This document shows, in pieces, positions 25,604-34,195 of a stretch of DNA of 64,000 bases. The notes under the pieces are model-generated. The model was given only the letters and a program-made list of their open reading frames with translations, searched no databases and was not told where the DNA came from. The translations under genes and the position numbers were made by a program. The stretch comes from Thalassolituus maritimus. GTDB lineage: Bacteria > Pseudomonadota > Gammaproteobacteria > Pseudomonadales > Oceanobacteraceae. The DNA lies in contig CAJWBH010000009.1 of the NCBI GenBank assembly GCA_913019975.1, forward strand, positions 103,838 through 167,837, read 5' to 3'. Every line of letters starts with the position of its first letter. Within the stretch, counting starts at the first letter, position 1.

Positions 25604-26230
25604 CTAAGCAGCCTGAGGTGACGCTTGTTGGGCTTGATAGTCTCTGCGCCATAATAGGTAACCACCCACCGCGAGCACGACATAGAAAGCCATCAGCACA
25701 GCCGTCAGGTAGAGCCCGCGGTCTATGTAAAGGTAGATCGCGGCAGCGTCGATCACGACCCAGTACAACCAGTTCTCTAGTATCTTGCGCGTTACCATCC
25801 AGGTAGTGAGTACGGCTCCCCAGGTGGTGAATGAATCCAGATAGGGCAGAGCCGCACTGGTATTGTTCGTCAGCAGCCATCCACTGATCAGACTGATCAG
25901 CACAACACCGCCAATGGCGATGCCATGCTGCTGGATTCCCCAGCGTTGAACCGGGAGGTCGGGTGATTCCGGAGAACCATTACGCCAGGCCAGCCAACCG
26001 TAAACAGCCATCGCCAGATAGTAAACATTCAGCGCAGACTCCATAACCAGCGACACATCAAAGAAGAGCCAGCTGAAGATCGCTGTGCTGCCAAAAGCCG
26101 CGTACCAGCACCATTGACTCTGACGCATCGCAAGCACCAGATAGGCAACACCCAGAAGTACCGCAGTGGTCTCCCAGTGACTCATTGTCTGAGCGTATTC
26201 AATCGCGCCTGAAATAATGGTGTTGAGCAT
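25604..26230 (-). CDS. pnuT: PnuC-family transporter, probable thiamine transporter PnuT
   Basis: A 208-residue inner-membrane protein with about seven hydrophobic segments. The PnuC pattern is visible: WYAAFGSTAIFSWLFF, NVYYLAMAVYGWLAWRNG, the repeated Trp/Tyr-rich loops, and FTTWGAVLTTWMVTRKILENWLYWVVID, with YLYIDRGLYLTAVLMAFYV near the end. PnuC proteins carry nicotinamide riboside; the PnuT branch carries thiamine and is usually found behind TPP riboswitches. That context is present here, and a kinase follows 12 bp downstream, matching the facilitated-diffusion-plus-phosphorylation mechanism of this family. Confidence 0.82.
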   Translation of the reverse strand: MLNTIISGAIEYAQTMSHWETTAVLLGVAYLVLAMRQSQWCWYAAFGSTAIFSWLFFDVSLVMESALNVYYLAMAVYGWLAWRNGSPESPDLPVQRWGIQQHGIAIGGVVLISLISGWLLTNNTSAALPYLDSFTTWGAVLTTWMVTRKILENWLYWVVIDAAAIYLYIDRGLYLTAVLMAFYVVLAVGGYLLWRRDYQAQQASPQAA

Positions 26231-26263
26231 GGTGGCTCCCGGTGTTCGTTTTTGATCAAAATG

Positions 26264-26314
26264 AATGGCGCGCAGTGCGCACCCTACATGCGGTAAGGGC
26301 GAGCACTGCTCGCC
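26264..26314. repeat. Two adjacent palindromes between pnuT and the YkoF-like gene
   Basis: GGCGAGCA (26298-26305) and TGCTCGCC (26307-26314) form a near-perfect 17-bp palindrome. Just upstream lies a GCGC-cagt-GCGC palindrome near 26268-26280. The two are separated by CACCCTACATGCGG. The layout resembles dispersed intergenic palindromic (REP-like) elements. They lie inside an operon and might also modulate mRNA processing. Confidence 0.45.
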
Positions 26315-26317
26315 GTC

Positions 26318-26584
26318 TTAGCCGTGGGGGTTAAGCGCCGGGTCAAGATTCACGCCGATAAACTTACAGACGAAAATCGCTTTGCCGTAGGTTTCCCAGC
26401 TCAGCTTCATTTCATCGCGCAGGGTGTTCATCACCAGCTCGTGGTCGCCGAATACCTGAGTACTCATGGTGTTGGTGACCACGGTTAAGCCGTCGATGGT
26501 ATTCAGACGGTCGATAAAGCTTTTGATCGCCGGGATGTAGTCGTCTGCTAATGGGTATTTGCTGATTTCTACTGAGATTTCCAT
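26318..26584 (-). CDS. Single-domain YkoF-like thiamine/HMP-binding protein
   Basis: An 88-residue protein of the YkoF / thiamine-binding fold: ISVEISKYPLADDYIPAIKS at the N-terminus, then VTNTMSTQVFGDHELVMNTL and a closing AIFVCKFIGVNL. The E-I-S-x-Y-P-L opening is characteristic. Bacillus YkoF has two such domains in ~200 residues; this one has a single copy, and probably dimerises. No signal peptide, so it would act in the cytoplasm. It lies between the TonB-dependent receptor and PnuT in the TPP-riboswitch operon, which supports a role in binding thiamine or its pyrimidine moiety. Confidence 0.78.
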   Translation of the reverse strand: MEISVEISKYPLADDYIPAIKSFIDRLNTIDGLTVVTNTMSTQVFGDHELVMNTLRDEMKLSWETYGKAIFVCKFIGVNLDPALNPHG

Positions 26585-26678
26585 AGTGTTCTCCAGTGTT
26601 TGATGTGTAGGAGGGAAACTTCTTCCCGAACACCGTTATTGCCGATGCTCAGGGATAAGATCCCCTCCTGCATAAAGG

Positions 26679-28820
26679 TCAGAAATACAGCTTACCTTCG
26701 ACACCGTAAGTCAGAGGCTCGCCGTACTGGACATAGCCGTACGAGGCGTAGCCATCGCGAGGGTCGTTACCAAATCCGAAACCGCGTACTTCGTAATCAC
26801 GGTCGGTCAGGTTACGGCCATACAGGCTGACCTCATAGTCTGGCTTGGCGTAGGCGATACGGGCATGCCAAAGGACGTAGGCTTCTGACTGGAGATCATG
26901 GCTGTCTGAGAAGTAGAACTCATCTTTAGCTTCGCTTTCCAGACGTACAGACAAAGCATCAGTCAGACCATAGGTCAGTGCGGTAGATGCGCTGTACTGA
27001 GGAGCATGTGCCTGCTGACGACCGTCCTGAACGAATACACCGTAGTATTCAGATTCATAGGTGTATTCGCCGATTTCTGTGATCAGGTAGCCGTAGCTCA
27101 GCGCCCAGTTCAGACGCTCAGTGATGTCCCAGTCAGATTCCAGCTCAATGCCGTAGTTTTTGCCTTGTTTGGTGTTACCGATGTAATCCTTGAACTTCGG
27201 CGCCCCATCTTCCATGTAGCTGAACGAGTTCTTGATCTGCTGGTCTGTACGGTCGATATAGAACGCGGCAATACGGGTTTTCAGGCTGTCAGCCAGCAGT
27301 GATGATTTCAGACCCAGCTCAATGCTGTGGTTGATTTCGGCATCGAAGGTACGCAGTTCATCATCCAGCACGGGTTCGCTGTTCACGCCACCGGCTTTAT
27401 AGCCGCGCGCCAGTGTTGCGTAGGCCAGGTGCTCGTTACTCACCAGTGCTTCCAGTGTAATACGGCCGCCGACCAAGGTTTCGTCGGTGCCTTCACTCAG
27501 GCCAGTGTTGTCTTCGAAATCGTTTGCCCAGTTTTCAACACGTAGACCTGTGATCAGGCGCAGTGTGGATGACAGATCGGAGTTAAGCTCACCATAGGCC
27601 GCAATTGATGTGGACGTCAGCTCACTGGTGAATACTGGATCGTAGGTGTAGTTGCGGGTCAGGTCTTCGCTGCGCTGCATGGCGTAGATGCCTGCTACCC
27701 AGTCAGTAGTGTTATTAAATAGACGGCCATCAGTGCCTGACATCAGGCGGACATCAGCAGACTGGCGCTTGTAGTCGCGCAGATATTGGTCAAATGAACT
27801 GTAACCATCGAAGTCGGCAAGACATGGCCCCTGCGTGGTATCGCATGGATCAGGCTGGTACACAGGCTCATCCGCAAGGAAGATGTATTCTCCGTATGCC
27901 CAGTCTTCGTCGTAGCTATATTCAATGTCCGACATGCTGGCAGTCAGCTCGGTCTGAAGAATCAATGCACTATTGATCTGAGTGTCAGAAGTGAGGGCGA
28001 GTGCATGTGTATCCTGAGCGTCGACGCCAGGAGCGTTTGAGTACGTCTCACGAGTGTTGTCCAGGCTGAATGCATCGTAGCCATTGTCGACATCGGCATA
28101 GAGGTAGGTCAGACTAACGTCAGTGTCATCACTGACCTGAAACGCCAGCTTACCGCGCGCAACGACTTCGTCGATGTTGTTGGTGTCATCACGGTTCAGG
28201 AAGGTGTTATCGATGTAACCGTCAGACTGATAGCCGTTGACAGCGATACGCCCCTGAACAGAATCAGTCAGGCTGCCGGAGACTGCACCACCGAGACCAT
28301 AGCTGTCGTAGTTACCAGCGCGGGCAGACAGGTAGCCTTCGGTTTCTTTGGTCGGGTCATTGGAACGGATGTTGATCATGCCGGCCAGTGCATTCGCACC
28401 GAAGCGTGTGCCCTGAGGACCACGCAGAATCTCAACCTGTTTAACGTCGAACAGGGTTGCAGCACCGCCTAATCCAGTCATGTCGATGCCGTCGATCACC
28501 AGACCAACGGATGGGTTAACCGGATCAATGAACTGACTTCTCTCACCAATGCCGCGAATCTGGTAGAAGCGACCACGGGAGGCACCAGAAGAGTAATTCA
28601 CATTCGGGGCAAAGCTCAGCACTTGCTCCAGGTGTTCCGCGCTGCGCGCTTCAATATCCTCGCTGCCAACCACCGTGACGGCTTCAGGAATTTGTTGAAC
28701 ATTGGTCTGGCGGAAATCTGCTTCAACGGTGATGGGAGTCAGTTCGACATCTGAGTGCGCCATTGAGGAGGCGGTCATTACAGCAATAGCCAGTGGAGTG
28801 CGGAGCGTTTTATGAGTCAT
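26679..28820 (-). CDS. TonB-dependent outer-membrane receptor, probably for thiamine
   Basis: A 713-residue outer-membrane active transporter. The start is the ATG at 28820 (MTHKTLRTPLAIAVMTA); the signal peptide ends near SMAHSD. The plug domain (residues ~40-160) has the TonB-box region ELTPITVEADF, then IPEAVTVVGSEDIEAR, EQVLSFAPNVNYSSG, RGRFYQIRGIGERSQF, and the VEILRGPQGTRFGANALAGMI signature. The barrel follows and ends YGVEGKLYF with terminal Phe. The ligand is inferred, not seen: a TPP riboswitch lies directly upstream and thiamine-handling genes follow in the same orientation, so thiamine or a precursor is likely. The YkoF-like gene begins 94 bp after the stop. Confidence 0.9.
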   Translation of the reverse strand: MTHKTLRTPLAIAVMTASSMAHSDVELTPITVEADFRQTNVQQIPEAVTVVGSEDIEARSAEHLEQVLSFAPNVNYSSGASRGRFYQIRGIGERSQFIDPVNPSVGLVIDGIDMTGLGGAATLFDVKQVEILRGPQGTRFGANALAGMINIRSNDPTKETEGYLSARAGNYDSYGLGGAVSGSLTDSVQGRIAVNGYQSDGYIDNTFLNRDDTNNIDEVVARGKLAFQVSDDTDVSLTYLYADVDNGYDAFSLDNTRETYSNAPGVDAQDTHALALTSDTQINSALILQTELTASMSDIEYSYDEDWAYGEYIFLADEPVYQPDPCDTTQGPCLADFDGYSSFDQYLRDYKRQSADVRLMSGTDGRLFNNTTDWVAGIYAMQRSEDLTRNYTYDPVFTSELTSTSIAAYGELNSDLSSTLRLITGLRVENWANDFEDNTGLSEGTDETLVGGRITLEALVSNEHLAYATLARGYKAGGVNSEPVLDDELRTFDAEINHSIELGLKSSLLADSLKTRIAAFYIDRTDQQIKNSFSYMEDGAPKFKDYIGNTKQGKNYGIELESDWDITERLNWALSYGYLITEIGEYTYESEYYGVFVQDGRQQAHAPQYSASTALTYGLTDALSVRLESEAKDEFYFSDSHDLQSEAYVLWHARIAYAKPDYEVSLYGRNLTDRDYEVRGFGFGNDPRDGYASYGYVQYGEPLTYGVEGKLYF

Positions 28821-28862
28821 GGGTCTGCCTGTAAACCTTACGATACTGGTAAACAAAGACCC
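28821..28862 (-). promoter_or_regulatory. Possible ribosome-site-sequestering hairpin at the receptor start
   Basis: On the minus strand GGGTCT (28862-28857) can pair with AGACCC (28826-28821), whose last base touches the start codon. The region between contains the only SD-like stretch (CAGG). This is a plausible expression platform for the upstream TPP aptamer acting on translation. Confidence 0.4.
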
Positions 28863-28919
28863 GGCTGTCGCGTAGCTGCGCATGGCGCGCAATGTATGAA
28901 TTGTCGTGCAGTATCGACT

Positions 28920-29018
28920 GCCTTCCCATTCCTACGCCGGTACTAACCGGATCAGGTTCCGGGGTTTAAGCTTGAAGCTAATCTCAGGCTGCACTCGGCA
29001 ACCTCCCCCTGGGTATGG
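28920..29018 (-). promoter_or_regulatory. TPP (THI-box) riboswitch
   Basis: On the minus strand the conserved THI-box elements occur in order: GGGGGAG, a variable stem, CCTGAGA (complement of 28982-28988), a variable P3a region, CCCCGGAACCTGATC, then TTAGTACCGGCGTAGG and GAATGGGAAGG closing P1. These match the TPP aptamer consensus (CUGAGA; ACCUGAUC; GNNAGUACCNGCGUAGGGAA type). The receptor start codon lies about 100 nt downstream. When TPP is plentiful, expression of the receptor and the following thiamine genes should fall. No strong intrinsic terminator is seen between aptamer and start, so control is probably translational. Confidence 0.9.
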
Positions 29019-29144
29019 CGCATGGTAACTAAGCGTCAACACCACTGTCATCACCTTTTTTTACACTCACTATCTATTGATATGCGGGCGTAAAACCCTC
29101 ATAACCAGTGTCAGACCCTTACTTGATTAGCGGAGAGCACAAAG

Positions 29145-30038
29145 ATGCTTCGTATATTTCTCTTTCTGGCGACCAACCTTGCAGTAATTCTGGTCGCCAG
29201 TATCACTCTGAGTCTGCTGGGTGTGGACTCGTATTTCCAGCAGAACGGCACGGATCTTAACCTCCAGTCGCTGCTGATTTTCTGTCTCGTCTTCGGTATG
29301 GCGGGTTCTCTGGTATCTCTGTTCATTTCCAAATGGATGGCAAAGAAAGGCATGCGCGTACAGGTCATTGATCAGCCGCATAACTCCGGAGAGCAGTGGC
29401 TGGTCAGTACGGTAAAAGAACTGGCAGACAAAGCCGGCATTGGCATGCCAGAAGTCGGTATTTTCCAGTCGGATGCGCCTAACGCTTTCGCGACGGGCTG
29501 GAACAAAAATGATGCGCTGGTGGCGGTCTCTACTGGCTTGCTGCAGCGTATGAGTAAAGAAGAAGTGAAAGCGGTGCTGGGTCACGAGATTGGCCACGTA
29601 GCGAACGGTGATATGGTCACGCTGGCTCTGATTCAGGGTGTGGTGAACGCGTTTGTTATGTTCTTTGCCCGTATTATCGGTAACTTCGTCGATAAGGCCA
29701 TTCTCAAGAATGAAAATGGCCCGGGCATTGGTTTCTTTGTGGCAACCATCGTTTCAGAGATTATTCTCGGTATTCTGGCTTCGACCATCGTGGCATGGTT
29801 CAGTCGTCGCCGTGAATTCCGTGCGGATCAGGCGGGTGCCGAGCTGGTCAGCCCTGCTGCGATGGCGTCGGCGCTGATGCGTTTAAAAGAGACTTACGAG
29901 CAGCCAAGTGAACTGAAGGGCGAGCTGGTCGCATTCGGTATCCGTGGTGAAGGTAAGTTCTCAGCTCTGTTTGCGACTCACCCACCGCTTGATGTGCGCA
30001 TACAGGCACTTCAGCAGCGCTACGGTAATTCGCAGTAA
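29145..30038 (+). CDS. htpX: Membrane-bound zinc protease HtpX
   Basis: A 297-residue inner-membrane M48 metalloprotease that helps FtsH with quality control of membrane proteins. Two N-terminal membrane segments (residues ~5-25 and ~40-60), the catalytic HEIGH in [14 protein letters not shown], two further membrane segments (~155-180 and ~195-215) and the downstream Glu in [12 protein letters not shown]. The [11 protein letters not shown] motif before the zinc site is also typical. Ends with [15 protein letters not shown]. Length is normal and it is followed by its own terminator. Confidence 0.96.
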   Translation: MLRIFLFLATNLAVILVASITLSLLGVDSYFQQNGTDLNLQSLLIFCLVFGMAGSLVSLFISKWMAKKGMRVQVIDQPHNSGEQWLVSTVKELADKAGIGMPEVGIFQSDAPNAFATGWNKNDALVAVSTGLLQRMSKEEVKAVLGHEIGHVANGDMVTLALIQGVVNAFVMFFARIIGNFVDKAILKNENGPGIGFFVATIVSEIILGILASTIVAWFSRRREFRADQAGAELVSPAAMASALMRLKETYEQPSELKGELVAFGIRGEGKFSALFATHPPLDVRIQALQQRYGNSQ

Positions 30039-30058
30039 TAACCGTTTCCTCTGCAAAT

Positions 30059-30088
30059 AAAAAAGCCCGCTTTCGCGGGCTTTTTTAT
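30059..30088. terminator. Bidirectional intrinsic terminator
   Basis: GCCCGC and GCGGGC separated by TTTC, with A-run on the left and T-run on the right (AAAAAAGCCCGC / GCGGGCTTTTTT). It lies just after htpX and overlaps the end of the convergent acyltransferase-like gene. Confidence 0.92.
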
Positions 30089-31053
30089 TGTATTTTCTTC
30101 AGCAGTGCATCGCGCCACGCATCAGCAATTTCCCGGATGGTCTGTTGATCTGGGCAGATGTGAGGGTGCATCTTTAACGTCAGTGTCAACTGACCGTACC
30201 ACTCTGTTGTTGTCGCCGAGATTGGGTAGTTGGCCGTGCCCGGAGCCACAGCAACCAGGCGACGGTTATCTGGCTTGGGTGGATTATCCTGGCCGGGCAG
30301 GGGCCAGCTGCCCATGTTAGAGCAGCTACCCATGTAAAACTGTTTGCCACTGGTCATGCGGTAGATCAGTTTCACGCCGGTCATACCAACCCACTTACCA
30401 ATGTTTGCCAGTTTCCAGTTTGCCCAGTGTTGTTTGCCTTTAAAGCGTTGCCGCATCTGTGATTGCCACTCCTGAGGAGAAGATGTCGGCTTGGTGAGCA
30501 TGTAAAAACCAGAGACCTGATTAAAGCTTTCAGTCTGGATACCTGTCGCACCGCGCACGTTGACTGGATAAAACCAGTAAAAGGGATCGTCGCCCTCAAT
30601 CATGCGTGCGGCAACAATATTGCTGAGCTCGGCGTAGATCAGGCTACCCGGGCTGACCTTGTGCTCTTTGCACCACTGGTTCAGTTTTGTGGTTTCTTCT
30701 TCTGAAAAGCAGGAAATCTCCGGCGTCAGTGCGTCGTGCTGAGTGTTCTCGTAAGTCTTCTTCCAGCGTACGACCTTTCTGCCTTCTTCGGTTGGGAATT
30801 CTTTTTTGGCTTTGCAGATTTCTCGCCAGCCCGGAACTTTGGTTTCGTTACAGACAGGAAGCGGATAACAGGGGTAGCCCATTGGCCGGAGGATATTGGC
30901 GAAGCCCGCCATGCCATCAGCATCCGCGTGTTGCCAGGTCTTCCAGTCAGTGCTGTTGGTCTCGGGGTCGTACCAACCCCAATAAATCGTGTCGGTTATG
31001 CCGTATGGTTTGCGCGCGTGATACCACATGGCAATGTAGTCTTTTTCTGCCAT
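30085..31053 (-). CDS. Condensation/CAT-superfamily acyltransferase-like protein, short N-terminus
   Basis: A 322-residue protein I assign to the CoA-dependent acyltransferase / condensation superfamily by pattern. QHADADGMAGFANIL at residues 41-55 fits the active-site motif [HQ]HxxxDG, with His42 and Asp46. Further on, LNQWCKEHKVSPGSLIYAEL resembles the helix before the second half, YWFYPVNVRGATG resembles the PVN-R strand, and the closing EWYGQLTLTLKMHPHICPDQQTIREI resembles the sandwich strands before the final helix. The active-site motif normally lies 110-150 residues from the N-terminus, so most of the first half is missing. Upstream stops and an AGGAAG ribosome site fix the start. No signal peptide. 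Substrate unknown. Confidence 0.55.
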   Translation of the reverse strand: MAEKDYIAMWYHARKPYGITDTIYWGWYDPETNSTDWKTWQHADADGMAGFANILRPMGYPCYPLPVCNETKVPGWREICKAKKEFPTEEGRKVVRWKKTYENTQHDALTPEISCFSEEETTKLNQWCKEHKVSPGSLIYAELSNIVAARMIEGDDPFYWFYPVNVRGATGIQTESFNQVSGFYMLTKPTSSPQEWQSQMRQRFKGKQHWANWKLANIGKWVGMTGVKLIYRMTSGKQFYMGSCSNMGSWPLPGQDNPPKPDNRRLVAVAPGTANYPISATTTEWYGQLTLTLKMHPHICPDQQTIREIADAWRDALLKKIQ

Positions 31054-31374
31054 CGGGGCTTCCTATTATTGTTATTGTCGCCGAGTAAACCAACTATAAC
31101 GGATATCTTAGGTCAGCGGTATGAGACGACAGGCGCCACTTCAAAACAAGTTGCGTACCAAGTCACTACTTGCAGGTTTGACCTGAAATGCCTTACCCAG
31201 TTACGCCAATCTCACGAGTGATGACGTCCGAGTGACTGGCTGAGCAGGTCGACGGGTCTCTTCAGAGACTAGTTCATTTATGGCATTCATCCAGCCACCT
31301 GTTAACGGACTAGCTCCATTGGCTTCTGATCGAGAGAAGGCCAACCTCAAATCCTTGTCTATACTTGAAAAGTT
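31054..31374. other. Intergenic region between divergent genes
   Basis: A 321-bp gap between the acyltransferase-like gene (minus) and the hybrid kinase (plus). GTCTC-TTCA-GAGAC near 31256-31269 is a small hairpin. A -10-like TATACT near 31360 fits a kinase promoter. No gene or RNA is supported. Confidence 0.4.
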
Positions 31375-34089
31375 ATGTTCCCGGACGGTGGTATGTTCTT
31401 CGTCAGAATTTTCATTGCTGCGCTGGCCTATTTTGTCTTTGCTCGTCTGGGCACGGCACTGGCCATTCCTCCTGACTATGCCGCCGCTGTCTGGCCAGCC
31501 GCTGGCGTTGCCTTGGCCTCATTTCTCCTGTTCAGCCGAACCGTTGCATTCGCTGGGGTTTTGACAGGCGCTGTTCTTGCCAACCTGTACACCACCACGT
31601 CAGCGTTGAATGAGTTGTCGGTGACCACTCTTGTGTCTGGCGTGGCGATGGGAGCCGGTGCAACGTTGCAAGGGTTGTTCGGAGCATGGCTGTACCGTAC
31701 CTATCTCCCCGGTCGCAGCCGCTGGGATGAGCTGTCTCACCTGATTCGCTTCTGTTTTGTCGTCGTCGCCTTAGGCAGTGTGGTCAGTACAACGATTGGT
31801 AATATCACCCTCTACGTTAACGAGTTTATTGTCACAGAACGCCTGGCGTTTAACTGGATCACCTGGTGGGCTGGCGACGCGATCGGAGCGCTACTGGTGA
31901 CGCCTGTCATCATGGTGTTGGCAGCTCCTGAGAAGATCTACAGCCGTGATCGTAAAATTAAAGTGATGGTGCCCATACTGCTGATTCTTACTGCGGTTTT
32001 CGGACTCTTTTATAAGTCGGTCGGGTTTAACCGGGAGCGGATTGTCAGCGATCTTCAGGCCGCTGCTGATGAGTTATCACAGCTCGTTGACGCACGGCTG
32101 ACGATTTCAGAAAACAAGCTGATTGCTTATGCCGCCTTATTCAGTGCAAGTGAATTCGTTACGCCTGAGGAATTTGCCCGGTTCTCCGAACGGGTGATGT
32201 CCCGTGACGATGCATTCTTTGGCGTCGGGTGGACAGAGGTCGTCGACAATAGCGGCCGCGCCCGCTGGGAAACTTTCTACCGTGAGCGTGGTTTCGACGG
32301 TTTTACCTTCACCGAGCTCGCTGAGGGCGGGCGCCTGATCGAAGCCAGTGATCAGGAAACCTACTATCCGGTCTTGTATATCTATCCATTTGAACGCAAT
32401 CGCCGGGCCTTTGGACTTAACCTGGGAGCCAACGCTGAGCGAAAAACGGCGCTCGACAAAGCGGCGATAGAGCATGTTCCAGTGGCAACCGCACCAATTG
32501 TTCTCGCTCAGGAAACTGGAAAGAAGCGTGCGATCCTTCTGTACATGCCGGTATTTGATCTTGAAGACGATGAAGCACTTGTCGGCTATTCCAGCGGTGT
32601 ACTCAAGGTCAGTGGCATACTTGGTGAAAGCGTTTTTCAATCTCGCCAGGCGGGTCTGTATTTTAATTTATACGATGTCACGGATGGCGAGCGGCTGACA
32701 ATCTATGAAGCGTCGGAGCAGGCGCACTCCAACCTGCCAATGCATAGCTACGACGCTTACTTCGGTACACGTAAGTACCATCTGGAGATATTCCCTGCTG
32801 AGAATTACGTATACGGGCGCAATGACTGGACCAGCTATGTCATCCTGACCGGTGGGTTTGTGATTGCGACGCTGTTTCTGGTTTTTGTGCTGACTACCAC
32901 TGGGCAGATTGAAACGGTCCGGCGACAGGTTGAGTTGCGAACGTCAGAACTGAGCGACGCCGTATCCCGGGCGAATGCGGCCAGTGACGCCAAATCTGCG
33001 TTTCTCGCCAACATGAGCCATGAGTTACGTACGCCCCTTAATGCGATCAATGGATTTCTCAAGTTGGTGCTCGATACGGCGTTAACTCCCGTACAGAAGA
33101 ACTACCTGCAGAAAGCGGATCTTGCTTCTGTGACCTTGCTGGGACTGATTAATCAAACGCTGAATTACGCAAAAATAGAATCCGGCAACATGGAGCTAGA
33201 AAAATCCACTGTGCGCATGCGACGTATTGCGCGGAAGATGGAAGCTTTGTTTGGGCACATTGCCGATGAGAGTGCACTGGATTTCAGAATCAAGCTGGCT
33301 AATGACGTGCCTGAAGTACTGATAGGCGATGAATTGAGAATCGAGCAGATTACCCTCAACCTCCTTAGCAATGCATTCAAGTTTACCCGTGAGGGCCATA
33401 TCGACCTGAATATCAGTTACGAGGCAGACGATGAGAAGCTTCAGATTCGTGTCACTGACAGCGGTGTCGGTATTCCCGCCGATAAAATGGAGCATATCTT
33501 TGCCGCGTTTGGACAAGCGGATGCTTCGATCAGCCGCCGTTACGGTGGCTCGGGCCTCGGCCTGAGTATATCCCGCCGAATCGCCATCATGATGAAAGGC
33601 GATATTCTGGTGCGAAGCACAGAAGGTCAGGGCAGTGAATTTCTGGCGTACTTGCATCTGCCCGTTGGCGATGCCGCTGCTGATGATGTGGGCGCTCCGG
33701 AAAGTTGTGGGCAACTTCAGGGTAAGTGCGCCCTGATTGTTGAGGACATCAAGGTAAACCAGATGATCGTACAGGAGTTTCTCAGTAAACACGGTATCAG
33801 CACCCTGGTCGCTGAGAACGGGCGAGAGGCCGTTGATCAGATGGCGGCCAGACCTGCGGTCGACTTTATACTGATGGATGTGCAGATGCCGGTCATGGAT
33901 GGCTATGCAGCTACTCGCGAAATTCGCAAATTGATGCCTGAAATCCCAATTATTGGTATGACGGCCAATGCGATGGATGACGATAAGATGGCGTGTCTGG
34001 CTGCTGGAATGAATGACCATATCGCCAAACCTATTGATCCTGAGAGCCTGATCCGCTGTGTGCAGGATGTGGTTAACAGATGTGGCTAA
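31375..34089 (+). CDS. Hybrid sensor histidine kinase: MASE1-CHASE-HisKA-HATPase-REC
   Basis: A 904-residue membrane sensor. Residues ~1-200 are a MASE1-type integral-membrane sensor with about eight hydrophobic segments (FFVRIFIAALAYFVFARLG, YAAAVWPAAGVALASFLL and others). Residues ~220-430 form a periplasmic CHASE domain (FFGVGWTEVVDNSGRARWE, FGLNLGANAERKTALDKA). A membrane segment near residue 490 (YVILTGGFVIATLFLVFVL) leads to a coiled coil. The HisKA phosphosite is in NMSHELRTPLNAI. The HATPase boxes are QITLNLLSNAFKFT, RVTDSGVGIP and RYGGSGLGLSISRRIA. The receiver domain has its phospho-Asp in FILMDVQMPVMDG. The output partner is not adjacent, and no DNA-binding domain is present. Two ATGs (31375, 31393) are possible starts. 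Confidence 0.93.
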   Translation: MFPDGGMFFVRIFIAALAYFVFARLGTALAIPPDYAAAVWPAAGVALASFLLFSRTVAFAGVLTGAVLANLYTTTSALNELSVTTLVSGVAMGAGATLQGLFGAWLYRTYLPGRSRWDELSHLIRFCFVVVALGSVVSTTIGNITLYVNEFIVTERLAFNWITWWAGDAIGALLVTPVIMVLAAPEKIYSRDRKIKVMVPILLILTAVFGLFYKSVGFNRERIVSDLQAAADELSQLVDARLTISENKLIAYAALFSASEFVTPEEFARFSERVMSRDDAFFGVGWTEVVDNSGRARWETFYRERGFDGFTFTELAEGGRLIEASDQETYYPVLYIYPFERNRRAFGLNLGANAERKTALDKAAIEHVPVATAPIVLAQETGKKRAILLYMPVFDLEDDEALVGYSSGVLKVSGILGESVFQSRQAGLYFNLYDVTDGERLTIYEASEQAHSNLPMHSYDAYFGTRKYHLEIFPAENYVYGRNDWTSYVILTGGFVIATLFLVFVLTTTGQIETVRRQVELRTSELSDAVSRANAASDAKSAFLANMSHELRTPLNAINGFLKLVLDTALTPVQKNYLQKADLASVTLLGLINQTLNYAKIESGNMELEKSTVRMRRIARKMEALFGHIADESALDFRIKLANDVPEVLIGDELRIEQITLNLLSNAFKFTREGHIDLNISYEADDEKLQIRVTDSGVGIPADKMEHIFAAFGQADASISRRYGGSGLGLSISRRIAIMMKGDILVRSTEGQGSEFLAYLHLPVGDAAADDVGAPESCGQLQGKCALIVEDIKVNQMIVQEFLSKHGISTLVAENGREAVDQMAARPAVDFILMDVQMPVMDGYAATREIRKLMPEIPIIGMTANAMDDDKMACLAAGMNDHIAKPIDPESLIRCVQDVVNRCG

Positions 34090-34195
34090 ACGGGCCATGC
34101 GTAGACTGAATTGACCTTGCTCACATTGTTCCGCTGCAGAAACGTATCGTTCTGCTAGACTGTCCCCGTTCTGTAATAATTCTCAGGGGAGCGGT

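Noticed and set aside
31280-31564. Frame overlapping the start of the hybrid kinase
   Set aside because: Out of frame with the kinase; low-complexity translation without a ribosome site.
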